Positions 16,106 to 24,557 of a stretch of 64,000 nucleotides of DNA are shown piece by piece. The notes below the pieces were generated by a model that ran no database searches, had not been told where the DNA came from, and was given only the letters and a program-made list of their open reading frames with translations. The DNA comes from DASUUI01 sp964577965. Lineage in GTDB: Bacteria; Gemmatimonadota; Gemmatimonadetes; Gemmatimonadales; Gemmatimonadaceae. The position numbers and the translations under genes are program-made. How positions within the stretch are numbered: the stretch's first letter is position 1; every line of letters begins with the position of its first letter. The stretch lies in the NCBI GenBank assembly GCA_964577965.1, contig CAZOAT010000001.1:1-64000 (forward strand), given 5' to 3'.

Positions 16106-17341
16106 TCAGGCTATCGCCCCTTCCGGCCGGCGCACGCCAGCTGCGGCGGCATCCTCCTCGCGACGCGAAGGGAGAGCGAACGCGAACGCGGCGCCGCCCT
16201 CCTCGGGAAACTCCGCCCACGTACGGCCGCCAAGCGATTCGACCGTCTGCCGCACGATACTCAGGCCGAGTCCTGTGCCCTCGATCCCGGTGATCGCTTC
16301 GTCGTGGGCCCTGAAGAACTGCTCGAACAGACGTGGCCGGGCTTCAGGCGGGACGCCACGTCCGTTGTCGACGACCCGGATAATGAGCTCGCCGCCGCCA
16401 TCAGGTGTGCGGTAGCTGAATTCACCTTCGATCCGCACCCATCGGCGGGGCTTTCCCGGGTCTGAGTACTTGATGGAATTGGACAGGTAGTTGACCAGGC
16501 AGAGCTCGACCCCCGCGGCGTCCACTTCCACGGGCGGCAGGTCCTCAGCCAGCTCCACGTTTACGCTGTGCGAAGCAGCCATCTCGCGCAGCTGGCGGAC
16601 GGCTTCAGCGGCAGCCTGTGGCAGCAGCACGTTTCGCTTCTGGCGCGCATCGCTCCCGATCCGTGAAAGTGTCACGAGATTCTCCAGCGTCCGCTGCAGC
16701 GCCTCCGCATTTTCGCTGATCATTCGCTGAAATCGCTGCCGCTGTGGGAGCTCGAGCCAGTCTTCCTCCAGCAGCTTTGCTGCACCACGAATGGCGCCCA
16801 CTCGGTTCTTGAGCTCGTGCGATACGAGAACGTTGAACCGCCGCAGCCGATCCTCACGCTCGCGCACCTGCTCGGCCGACAGACGGAGAAAGTGCGTCAT
16901 CATCGCCTGCCGGATGATCTCCACCGCCTCGCGCATGCTCTGAGCGCACAGGAACAGAGTACGCGGTGGCGCGTTCGGGTCGAGCTCCGCGCTGACTTCG
17001 CTGAAAAAGTTGAACAGGATCCCGCCGAAGATCTCGTTCTCCTTGAGAATCTCATACGCGTCGAATCCCTGCGCGTGCCGCAGCGCGCCGAGCTCCATCG
17101 CCTTTGCCTGCAGGAGCCCGCTGCCATCGGGACTGCGGACTGGATCCTCCACATAGTCCGCGATTCCGTCGATCAGAATCGGGACATGGTTCAGCAGCTC
17201 GTTGCTGGGAAAGAGCTTTTCCACCTCCACCTCGACCCGGGCCGCGATACGCTCCAGCCAGCGCGTGACGAGCTCCTCGCGCGCTGCGCGGAGACGCGCG
17301 GCAAGTGCGAGGGCGAGCTCGGTTGGGTATTCGTTCGTCAC
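16106..17341 (-). CDS. Soluble sensor histidine kinase with RsbRD-like N-terminal domain
   Basis: 411 residues without membrane segments. Residues 1-155 are an all-helical domain resembling the RsbRD N-terminal (RsbT co-antagonist) type, with ELVTRWLERI, LPILIDGIADYV-like and ILKENEIFGGILFNFF. A HisKA helix carries the phospho-acceptor H175 in VSHELKNRVGAIRG. The HATPase domain has the N box NYLSNSIKYS, G1 VVDNGRGVP and G2 GTGLGLSIV. The cognate response regulator is not adjacent, so it is an orphan kinase, probably acting in the cytoplasm in stress or general signalling (inference from the N-terminal domain). Divergent from the peptidase gene across a 224-base region. Confidence 0.88.
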   Translation of the reverse strand: MTNEYPTELALALAARLRAAREELVTRWLERIAARVEVEVEKLFPSNELLNHVPILIDGIADYVEDPVRSPDGSGLLQAKAMELGALRHAQGFDAYEILKENEIFGGILFNFFSEVSAELDPNAPPRTLFLCAQSMREAVEIIRQAMMTHFLRLSAEQVREREDRLRRFNVLVSHELKNRVGAIRGAAKLLEEDWLELPQRQRFQRMISENAEALQRTLENLVTLSRIGSDARQKRNVLLPQAAAEAVRQLREMAASHSVNVELAEDLPPVEVDAAGVELCLVNYLSNSIKYSDPGKPRRWVRIEGEFSYRTPDGGGELIIRVVDNGRGVPPEARPRLFEQFFRAHDEAITGIEGTGLGLSIVRQTVESLGGRTWAEFPEEGGAAFAFALPSRREEDAAAAGVRRPEGAIA

Positions 17342-17565
17342 GTCGTCGCGCTGTCTCTGAGTCCGGGCGCAGCGGGCGTGCGCACGCGGGTATAAATGAA
17401 GGGCGGGTCACACCGATCGCCAGTCGGCGATGGCCCGGCTCGGACGTGCGGGAGTTCCCGACACGTGCCTGAGCAATGATATATATCGCCTCGAAGCGGC
17501 GCTAAGGGCGACGGCCGGGGCGGCCGCGGCAAGCACGGTGCGGCTCCACCGATTACCGTTGGGCC

Positions 17566-18999
17566 ATGAAATCCCACCTTCTCTGCGCTTCGCTCCTCAC
17601 CGGGTACCTGCTTCCGGGCCCCCTCGTCGCACAGGCCGCCACTTCGCACACGGACTCGACCGAGTCCGCCGCCGCCGCCGCTGATTCCACGCTCGCCGCC
17701 AACATTCTGCGGGAGCTGGTGGCGATCAGGTCGGTTTCCTCGTCTCCAGCCACCGTGGAGGCGGCGCGGATGCTGGCCGCGAGGCTGCACGCCGCAGGCT
17801 ACACCGGGGAGGAGGCACTCGTCACCGGCCCGCACGACAGCGCCGGGAATCTCGTCGTGCGCCTGCGCGGCCAGTCGAGTGATTCCCTGCTGCTGCTCCT
17901 CGCCCATCTCGACGTCGTGGACGCGCTCGAGTCTGACTGGTCCACCGATCCCTTCACGCTCACCGAGGAGGACGGATGGTGGTACGGACGCGGAACGACC
18001 GACAACAAGACCGGTGTAGCCGTCGCTGTCGCCAACCTCATTCGGTGGAAACAGGAGGGGTTCGTTCCGGCACGCGACATCGTATTCATCGCGACCGCGG
18101 ATGAGGAGACAGGCTCGGAGTCGATCAAGTGGTTCATGACTGGCGACGGCTGGCGATACATCGGTGAGCCGGCGTACGCGCTCAACCTGGACGTCGGGGG
18201 CGGCGCGATCGTCGATGACCGCGAAGTCATGCTGCTCGTTCAGACCAGCGAGAAGATTTACGCGACTTTCATCATCGAGGTCAGCAACGCCGGCGGCCAT
18301 TCATCGCAGCCGCGGCCGGACAATGCCATCTACACTCTGGCGCACGCTCTCAGCCGGATCGAGGACCATCGCTTCCCGGTGGAGCTCACCGACGCGACGC
18401 GGGTCTATCTGGAGCGGATGAGCGAGTTTCAACCGGACTCGACACTCGCGGCGGCGATGCGTGCCGTCGCGCGGAACCCCGCCGACACGGCCGCGGCGAG
18501 CGTCCTCTCGACCGTGCCGGTGTACAACGCGACCATCAGGACGACGTGCGTTGCCACGCGACTGCAGGCGGGCCATGCGGACAACGCACTGCCGCAGACG
18601 GCACGCGCGACGGTCAACTGCCGCCTCATCCCCGGCAACGATCCCGACGCGATGCCCGACATCCTCGCGGGTATCATCGCCGACACGGCGGTGCAGATCA
18701 CCGCGATCGGGAACCAGACCCCCTCCCCCCCGTCGCCTGTGGACCCGGAGATCTTCGGGGCCATCGAGAGGCTGGCGAACGAGTTCTGGCCCGGCGTACG
18801 CGTCATCCCGTCGATGTCCACAGGCGGCACGGACGGGCTCTATGTCCGGAATCAGGGCATCAGAGTATACGGAGCTGACGCCGTGTTCGAGCGCCTGGGC
18901 GATTCACGTGCTCACGGGCGCGACGAGCGGATAGAGATACGCCGATTCCACGACAACGTGGCGTGGTGGAAGCGCCTCGTGGAGGAGCTTACGAAGTAG
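17566..18999 (+). CDS. Exported M20-family metallopeptidase
   Basis: 477 residues with a signal peptide (about 1-24, ending VAQA). The M20 zinc site is complete: LLLAHLDVVDA (His and the adjacent catalytic Asp), GRGTTDNKTGVA (bridging Asp), TADEETGSE (general base Glu and metal Glu), LNLDVGG (Asp), and a C-terminal His in DSRAHGRDERI. A dimerisation domain lies in the middle (about 230-350, with NAGGHSSQPRPDNAIY). M20 enzymes cleave dipeptides, N-acyl amino acids or similar amides; the substrate here is unknown. The protein likely works in the periplasm. Confidence 0.93.
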   Translation: MKSHLLCASLLTGYLLPGPLVAQAATSHTDSTESAAAAADSTLAANILRELVAIRSVSSSPATVEAARMLAARLHAAGYTGEEALVTGPHDSAGNLVVRLRGQSSDSLLLLLAHLDVVDALESDWSTDPFTLTEEDGWWYGRGTTDNKTGVAVAVANLIRWKQEGFVPARDIVFIATADEETGSESIKWFMTGDGWRYIGEPAYALNLDVGGGAIVDDREVMLLVQTSEKIYATFIIEVSNAGGHSSQPRPDNAIYTLAHALSRIEDHRFPVELTDATRVYLERMSEFQPDSTLAAAMRAVARNPADTAAASVLSTVPVYNATIRTTCVATRLQAGHADNALPQTARATVNCRLIPGNDPDAMPDILAGIIADTAVQITAIGNQTPSPPSPVDPEIFGAIERLANEFWPGVRVIPSMSTGGTDGLYVRNQGIRVYGADAVFERLGDSRAHGRDERIEIRRFHDNVAWWKRLVEELTK

Positions 19000-19082
19000 C
19001 GCACTTTGAGGGGCTGCCGCGGCCTGAGGGTCCGGGCGCGTGGTTTGCTTCAGCGTAATGCAAACAACAGGAGTTCTGACAG

Positions 19083-19514
19083 ATGGCCAGCAACAACACC
19101 GAGCAGCTGATCGCGGGACTCAATGACGACCTCGCGCACGAATACGCGGCGGTGATCACTTACCGCACGTACGCCAGCGCCGTACAGGGACCCTACCGGC
19201 AGGAGCTGCGGCAGTTCTTCGCGGCTGAAGTCACCGATGAACTGGGCCACGCGCAGCTGCTCGCGGACAAGATCGTCGCACTCGGGGGGGCTCCCACGAC
19301 CGAGGCAGCGCCGGTCAAGTACACCGAGGATCCGCGCGAGATGCTGCAGAACGCACTCGACGATGAGATTGCGACACTCGCGCGGTATATCGACCGGCGG
19401 CGTGCAGCGGAGGAGGCCGGCGAGCACGGGCTGGCAATCGATCTCGACACAGTCATCGCCGACGAGACCAAGCATCGGGACGAGCTGCGGCTGATGCTGG
19501 GACGGTGGAGATAG
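19083..19514 (+). CDS. Ferritin-like di-iron protein (bacterioferritin-type)
   Basis: This 143-residue, mainly helical protein has four iron-ligand-like motifs spaced as in a ferritin four-helix bundle: DLAHEYAAVITY (about 16-27), AAEVTDELGHAQLLADKI (about 47-64), ALDDEIATLARY and IADETKHRDELRLML. This gives two EXXH-type half sites. It could store iron or detoxify peroxide; the length is close to that of bacterioferritin or Dps-like proteins. GGAG lies 11 bases before the ATG. A small inverted repeat (GTTTGC-11 nt-GCAAAC, 19043-19065) just upstream could be an operator. Confidence 0.8.
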   Translation: MASNNTEQLIAGLNDDLAHEYAAVITYRTYASAVQGPYRQELRQFFAAEVTDELGHAQLLADKIVALGGAPTTEAAPVKYTEDPREMLQNALDDEIATLARYIDRRRAAEEAGEHGLAIDLDTVIADETKHRDELRLMLGRWR

Positions 19515-19568
19515 ATCGACCGACCGAACCGACCGAAACCTTCGGGCTCGTGAGCGCGTAATCCGCTC

Positions 19569-20441
19569 ATGAGGATCATGCGGATGGCGCCAGTAGCGGC
19601 AGCGCTCCTGAGTTCTGCCTGCGCCACCGGTACGGTGACCAGCTCTGCGCCATCACTCCTCCAGATACCCGCGGGCTTCCCGGCAGACTGCGCTCCGGAT
19701 CAGGTGCAGGTAATGCTTCTCGGCACCTACCACTTTGCGGGCTCGACGTCCGACGCGACACGGACAAATCCGGACGATGTGCTGGTGCCGCGGCGTCAGG
19801 CGGAGATCGAGGATCTCGTGACTCGGCTGGCAACGTGGGGACCGCAGCAGATCGCCGTCGAGTGGCCTTTCACTTTCGCCGATTCAACGCAGGCGCGGTA
19901 TGACCGCTTTCGTGCAGGTACCCTGGCACCGAGCCGCAACGAGGTGGTTCAGGTTGGGTTCAGGCTCGCTCACCGGTTGGGGCACGAAGCGGTATATCCA
20001 ATAGACCAGCAGCTGAACATGGGCAACGATTCGCTTCCCGCGCTCTTCGAGCGGCGGCCCGACCTGCGAAAGCGGTCGGACAGTCTCGGTGCGGTGCTGC
20101 AGGCGCGCTCCGACTCTCGAGCAGCGTGGATGCGAAGCTCGACGATCGTTGAGATCCTCCGGCGGGGAAACTCTGAGGAAGCCCTGCATGGCGGGAACTC
20201 CCTTGGGATGTTCGGCAGCTTCATCGCCGCAGGCGAAGGCAGCAACTATGGTGGGCCGCAGCTGCTGGCAAAGTGGTACGAGCGCAACATCGTGATGGTG
20301 CATCACATCACTCGCGTTCTGCGGCCAGGCACGCAACGCATCCTCGTGCTCGTCGGCTCGGGTCATGTCCCCGCGATGCGAAACATTCTGGACGAGTCGC
20401 CGCAGTTCTGTCCGGCCAGCCCACTGCCGCTTCTGCAGTAG
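19569..20441 (+). CDS. DUF5694 (TraB/PrgY-like) lipoprotein of unknown function
   Basis: 290 residues with a lipoprotein signal: basic start MRIMR, hydrophobic run, and lipobox LLSSAC, so the mature N-terminus would be a lipidated Cys. The body has VQVMLLGTYHFAGSTSDATRTN, WGPQQIAVEWPF, AVYPIDQQLNMG and ILVLVGSGHVPAMRNIL. This G-T-H-F / E / G-S-G-H pattern is that of the DUF5694 group, distantly related to TraB-type proteins in which such histidines and glutamate may form a metal site. No function is established. It stands alone, 54 bases after the ferritin-like gene. Confidence 0.8.
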   Translation: MRIMRMAPVAAALLSSACATGTVTSSAPSLLQIPAGFPADCAPDQVQVMLLGTYHFAGSTSDATRTNPDDVLVPRRQAEIEDLVTRLATWGPQQIAVEWPFTFADSTQARYDRFRAGTLAPSRNEVVQVGFRLAHRLGHEAVYPIDQQLNMGNDSLPALFERRPDLRKRSDSLGAVLQARSDSRAAWMRSSTIVEILRRGNSEEALHGGNSLGMFGSFIAAGEGSNYGGPQLLAKWYERNIVMVHHITRVLRPGTQRILVLVGSGHVPAMRNILDESPQFCPASPLPLLQ

Positions 20442-20469
20442 GTTCGCAAATCGCTGTGCCGCAGGACCG

Positions 20470-20886
20470 CTAGGCTTCCTGCTTCTGCCGCTCCGCGAAC
20501 CACTCCTTGATGTAATCCGCGAGGTCGCTGGTCGGAGTGCCGGGCCCGAACAGCTTCCCGATCCCCTGCGCCTGCAGCACCTCCATGTCTTCTCTCGGAA
20601 TGATGCCTCCGCCGGTGATCAGGATGTCATCCCTCCCCTGGTCGCGGAGCAGCTCGAGGACGCGCGGGAAGAGCGTCATGTGCGCCCCGCTCAGGATCGA
20701 GAGGCCTACGACGTCCACGTCCTCCTGGACTGCCGCGGTAGCGATCATCTCCGGGGTCTGGTGCAGGCCGGTGTAAATGACCTCCATGCCGGCGTCACGG
20801 AGCGAGGCGGCGACCACCTTTGCCCCACGGTCGTGGCCGTCGAGGCCGGGTTTGGCAACGAGGATCCTTATCGGTCTGTCAGGCAT
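20470..20886 (-). CDS. Cobalamin-binding subunit of an acyl-CoA mutase
   Basis: This 138-residue stand-alone B12 domain has the motif KPGLDGHDRGAKVVAASL (H18 is the lower axial cobalt ligand), then SILSGAH (the S-x-L region), and LITGGGIIPREDM (the GG motif). These are the three conserved blocks of methylmalonyl/isobutyryl-CoA mutase small subunits. It should pair with the large subunit at 22837-24546, which lacks a B12 domain, although an exported dipeptidase and a lipoprotein gene lie between them. Substrate identity depends on the large subunit (see that entry). Confidence 0.93.
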   Translation of the reverse strand: MPDRPIRILVAKPGLDGHDRGAKVVAASLRDAGMEVIYTGLHQTPEMIATAAVQEDVDVVGLSILSGAHMTLFPRVLELLRDQGRDDILITGGGIIPREDMEVLQAQGIGKLFGPGTPTSDLADYIKEWFAERQKQEA

Positions 20887-20982
20887 CGGAGCGGAACATA
20901 GCGCGCTGCCGGGCAGCCGACTATGCCGTAACCTGGGTGTGGCTGAACGTGCATGAGCACAGGCCCGCGCGTGCGCGACGCG

Positions 20983-22260
20983 TCAGCGCCGAATGTCCGC
21001 GTCCAGCTCCTCCATGGTACGATACGACGGCCCCCGCTCCCGCTGAAGACGCGCAGCCACTGTCTCAGCCGCGCGCATCACCCGCAGGACGTTCTCCGAC
21101 GCAAGCATTCGCAGCTCGCGCTCGGCCCAGCCGCGCCGTGCGAGCTCTGCGAACAGTGCGGGATACGTTGACACGTCCTCCAGGCCGATGGGCACGGTGC
21201 TGATTCCGTCGAAGTCCCCGCCGATTCCAACGTGCTCGATGCCAGCGAGCCGTCGGACGTGCTCGATGTGGTCCGCGACCTGGCTCAGTGTCGCGCGCGG
21301 CGATGGGTTGCCGGCGACCCATTCCGCCTCACCCCGCGCACGCGCTGCCGAGTCGCTGGGACAACGTGCCAGCAGCTCGCGCCTCAGCGCATTCACGCGG
21401 CGATTGTAGTCAGCGACTTCCTGAGAGACGAAGCCCGGGACGAACGTAACCATCACGACGCCGCCGTTCGCCGGCATTCGCCGGAGGATCGAATCCGGCA
21501 CGTTCCGCGGTACGTTCGTGAGGGCGCGCGCCGAGGAGTGAGAGAAGATCACCGGTGCTTCCGTCGCGTCGAGCGCATCGCTCATGGTCGCGTCGGAAGT
21601 GTGCGACAGGTCCACCAGCATGCCGAGGCGGTTCATCTCGCGGACGACTTCACGCCCGAAGGCGGTGAGTCCGTCATGCCGAACCGAATCCATGCCGGAG
21701 TCCACCCAGTCGAGCGTCACGTTGTGCGTCAGCGTCATGTACGCGGCGCCCAGCTCCCGGAACGCGCGGAGGGCGCCAAGCGAGTTCTCGATCGCATGCC
21801 CCCCTTCCATGCCGAGCAGCGAGGCGATTTTCCCGCTGCGTTGAATCCGGAGAACCTCGTCGGCAGTGAGTGCGAGCTCGAACACATCGGGATACAGCTG
21901 GATGAGGCGGCGCGCGATGTCAATCTGCTCGAGCTGCACACGGGCATAACCCGAATCGCGGTAGTCGCCCGGCACGTACACCGACCAGAATTGAGCGCCG
22001 ACCCCTCCGGCGCGGAGCCGGGGTATGTCGGTGTGGCCGCGGCTCCGGGTGCGAAGGTCGTAAAGACGGGCGTCCCCCCGGGCGATAGTATCGTTCCGGA
22101 TCTCCCACGGGAGGTCGTTGTGGCCGTCGAAGATGGGGGCTGCAATGATGGCGATGTCAGCGACGCCGCGATTTGCGCCCGGTTCCTGGCCAGCAGCCTG
22201 GGCAGCCGAGACAGAGGAGGCCAGACCGAGGATGAGGAGACTCCGGATACTGATACGCAT
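20983..22260 (-). CDS. Exported membrane-dipeptidase (M19, renal dipeptidase family)
   Basis: 425 residues with a signal peptide (MRISIRSLLILGLASSVSAAQA). The M19 zinc site is visible: FDGHNDLPWE (HxD), GMEGGHAIEN (bridging Glu), DLSHTSD and FSHSSARALT (His ligands), and GIGGDFDGI (Asp). These enzymes hydrolyse dipeptides, sometimes with D-residues. Two ATGs are possible, 22269 (MFPMRIS) and 22260; neither has a strong Shine-Dalgarno sequence and I use 22260 because it opens the signal peptide. Transcribed away from the lipoprotein gene at 22364, with a 103-base shared upstream region. Confidence 0.9.
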   Translation of the reverse strand: MRISIRSLLILGLASSVSAAQAAGQEPGANRGVADIAIIAAPIFDGHNDLPWEIRNDTIARGDARLYDLRTRSRGHTDIPRLRAGGVGAQFWSVYVPGDYRDSGYARVQLEQIDIARRLIQLYPDVFELALTADEVLRIQRSGKIASLLGMEGGHAIENSLGALRAFRELGAAYMTLTHNVTLDWVDSGMDSVRHDGLTAFGREVVREMNRLGMLVDLSHTSDATMSDALDATEAPVIFSHSSARALTNVPRNVPDSILRRMPANGGVVMVTFVPGFVSQEVADYNRRVNALRRELLARCPSDSAARARGEAEWVAGNPSPRATLSQVADHIEHVRRLAGIEHVGIGGDFDGISTVPIGLEDVSTYPALFAELARRGWAERELRMLASENVLRVMRAAETVAARLQRERGPSYRTMEELDADIRR

Positions 22261-22363
22261 CGGAAACATCTGGTTGACGCCGGTCGTGTGCTCGTCTATA
22301 CTCGTACCCCCGGCATGTGCCGTTACGAAGGCACGGCCACGGTCATCAACCAGATTGAGGCTT

Positions 22364-22825
22364 ATGAGAAGGTTCATTGCACTATGTGGCACGGCGGTTC
22401 TGCTGGCCGCATGCAGCGATTCCACCGGCCCGGCGTCGGCTGGGGCTTTTCGGAACTGCTCCGCCGTGCAGTCCATAGATGTCGGCGCCACTCCATCCGG
22501 TTCGCTGACTACGTCGGACTGCGAGCTCCAGACGATCGTCATTTTCGGGGTTCCGTTCAGCGGCAGCTACGTAGACTACTACGAGTTCAGTCTTTCCAGC
22601 GCGCAGAGCGTGACCATCACGCTCAACTCGACGCAGTTCGACGCGATGCTCCTCCTTTTCAATCGCGCGTCCGGGGACCTCGTTGACTTCGACGACGACA
22701 GCGGCGAGGGAGGGATAGGGACGAACTCCCGGATCCAGATATCGCTCCCGGCGGGGACGTATGTCATCGGCGCGACGTCGTTCGAGGAAGGGGAAACAGG
22801 AACTTACCAGCTCGTTATCAACTGA
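22364..22825 (+). CDS. Small lipoprotein with PPC-like beta domain
   Basis: 153 residues. The signal is lipoprotein-type (MRRFIALCGTAVLLAACSDSTGP, lipobox LLAAC, about residue 17). The mature part resembles a bacterial pre-peptidase C-terminal beta sandwich: YVDYYEFSLSSAQSVTITL, FDAMLLLFNRASGDLVDFDDDSG, LPAGTYVIGATSF and GTYQLVIN. Such domains occur in secreted proteins and usually bind surfaces or ligands. No catalytic motif is present, so it is probably an outer-membrane-anchored binding or structural protein. GAGG lies 4 bases before the ATG. Confidence 0.75.
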   Translation: MRRFIALCGTAVLLAACSDSTGPASAGAFRNCSAVQSIDVGATPSGSLTTSDCELQTIVIFGVPFSGSYVDYYEFSLSSAQSVTITLNSTQFDAMLLLFNRASGDLVDFDDDSGEGGIGTNSRIQISLPAGTYVIGATSFEEGETGTYQLVIN

Positions 22826-22836
22826 CCCCCGGCGAC

Positions 22837-24546
22837 TCAGAAGAACACCGGCTCCCGATAGGCGCCAAATACATCCTCGAGTGCCGCGCGTATTTCGTAT
22901 AAGGTGCAGTACGCGCGCGCGCACTCGACGATCAGCGGCATGAGATTGTCCGTGCCCTTCGCCGCCTCGCGCAGCTCGTCAAGGCATCGGTCCACCACTG
23001 CCTGATTCCGCTTCGCACGCATTTCCGCCATCGATGCACGCTGCTCCCGCTCGGCTTCCGCACCGATTCTCAGCAGCGGGATGGTCAGCTCAGGCTCGTC
23101 GGTCACGAACTCGTTCACTCCGACGATCAGCTTCCGCCGCTGCTCGAGCTCCCACTGCTGCCGCGCGGCGCTCTCAGCGATCTTTCGCTGGAACCAGCCC
23201 CGCTCGATGAGCGGTACCACGCCGCCCTGCTCCTCGATATCGGCGAACAGACGCTCGGCTTCGGCCTCGAGATCATTGGTGAGTCGCTCCACGTAGTACG
23301 ACCCGCCGAGCGGATCGCTGACGTTCGCTGCTCCTGTCTCGAAGGCGAGGACCTGCTGGGTGCGCAGGGCGACCTGCACCGCCTCTTCGGTCGGCAGCGC
23401 GAGCGTTTCGTCCATGGAGTTCGTGTGCAGCGACTGCGTTCCACCCATCACCGCCGCGAGGGCCTGGTAGGCAACGCGCACGATGTTGTTCATTGGCTGC
23501 TGCGCGGTGAGCGTCACCCCCGCCGTCTGCGAGTGGAAACGCATCATCCAGGCGCGCGGGTCGGTCGCTCCGAACCGCTCCTTCATGTGCCGCGCCCAGA
23601 TGCGGCGCGCCGCCCGCAGCTTGGCTACTTCCTCGAAGAAATCGTTGTGGATATCCCAGAAATACGACAGCCGCCTGGTGAAGCCGTTCACATCCAGCCC
23701 GCGCTGCACACCGCGCTCGACATACGTGAAGCCGTTGGCGAGAGTGAAGGCGAGTTCCTGCGCCGCGGTTGCGCCCGCCTCGCGAATGTGATATCCGGAG
23801 ATGGAGATCGTATTCCACGCCGGTACGTGCTCCGTTGACCACTCGAAACAGTCAACTATCAGGCGCAGCGCAGGCTCGATCGGGAAGCACCACGCGTGCT
23901 GCGCCATGTACTCCTTCAGAATGTCGTTCTGGATCGTGCCCCGCAGCTGCTTCGTGTCCACGCCTTGCTTCTCGGCGGCCGCGATGTAGAACGCGTACAG
24001 GATCACCGCTGGACCATTGATGGTCATTGAGGTCGAGACCTGATCCAGGGGGATTCCGTCAAACAACCGCTCCATATCGGCCAGCGACGAGATCGCCACA
24101 CCGCACTTCCCGACCTCGCCGAGCGAGCGCGGGTGGTCGGAGTCGTATCCCATGAGCGTCGGGAAGTCGAAGGCGACGGACAGCCCTGTCTGGCCGTGTG
24201 CGAGGAGGAACTTGTACCGCTCATTCGTCTGGGCTGCGGTGCCGAAGCCGGCGAACTGCCGCATCGTCCAAAGCTTGCCGCGATAACCGGTCGGGTGGAT
24301 GCCGCGGGTGAACGGGAAAACGCCGGGCAGCCCCACCTCGGAGTGATCGATGTCCTCGACGTCGAGTTCGGTATATACCGGCTCCACGTCCTTCTCCGAG
24401 TTGCGGAACCCGATGCTGCGCCTCTCGGCGGCCTCGTACTTCCGCCGCCACTCCGCCACTTCGGCGCGGAGCCGCTCGAGCTCGGCGTCGCGCTCAGCAG
24501 CTGTCTTCTCGTGCTCCTGAGAGCGGGGGTGGTCGAGTGCGGTCAT
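22837..24546 (-). CDS. B12-dependent acyl-CoA mutase large subunit (isobutyryl-CoA mutase-like; often labelled methylmalonyl-CoA mutase)
   Basis: A 569-residue TIM-barrel subunit with no B12 domain. Conserved blocks include GYRGKLWTMRQFAGFG, GLSVAFDFPTLMGYDSDHP, SISGYHIREAGA and SLHTNSMDETLALPT. It rearranges a carbon skeleton through adenosylcobalamin radical chemistry, with the small subunit at 20470. Two residues that set substrate choice differ from true methylmalonyl-CoA mutases: Phe98 in RQFAG (Tyr89 in Propionibacterium MCM) and Gln216 in EYMAQHAW (Arg207). Phe/Gln is the pattern of isobutyryl-CoA mutase (IcmA Phe80/Gln198). The next gene downstream encodes its GTPase chaperone. Confidence 0.85.
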   Translation of the reverse strand: MTALDHPRSQEHEKTAAERDAELERLRAEVAEWRRKYEAAERRSIGFRNSEKDVEPVYTELDVEDIDHSEVGLPGVFPFTRGIHPTGYRGKLWTMRQFAGFGTAAQTNERYKFLLAHGQTGLSVAFDFPTLMGYDSDHPRSLGEVGKCGVAISSLADMERLFDGIPLDQVSTSMTINGPAVILYAFYIAAAEKQGVDTKQLRGTIQNDILKEYMAQHAWCFPIEPALRLIVDCFEWSTEHVPAWNTISISGYHIREAGATAAQELAFTLANGFTYVERGVQRGLDVNGFTRRLSYFWDIHNDFFEEVAKLRAARRIWARHMKERFGATDPRAWMMRFHSQTAGVTLTAQQPMNNIVRVAYQALAAVMGGTQSLHTNSMDETLALPTEEAVQVALRTQQVLAFETGAANVSDPLGGSYYVERLTNDLEAEAERLFADIEEQGGVVPLIERGWFQRKIAESAARQQWELEQRRKLIVGVNEFVTDEPELTIPLLRIGAEAEREQRASMAEMRAKRNQAVVDRCLDELREAAKGTDNLMPLIVECARAYCTLYEIRAALEDVFGAYREPVFF

Positions 24547-24557
24547 GTCTCTGAAGG

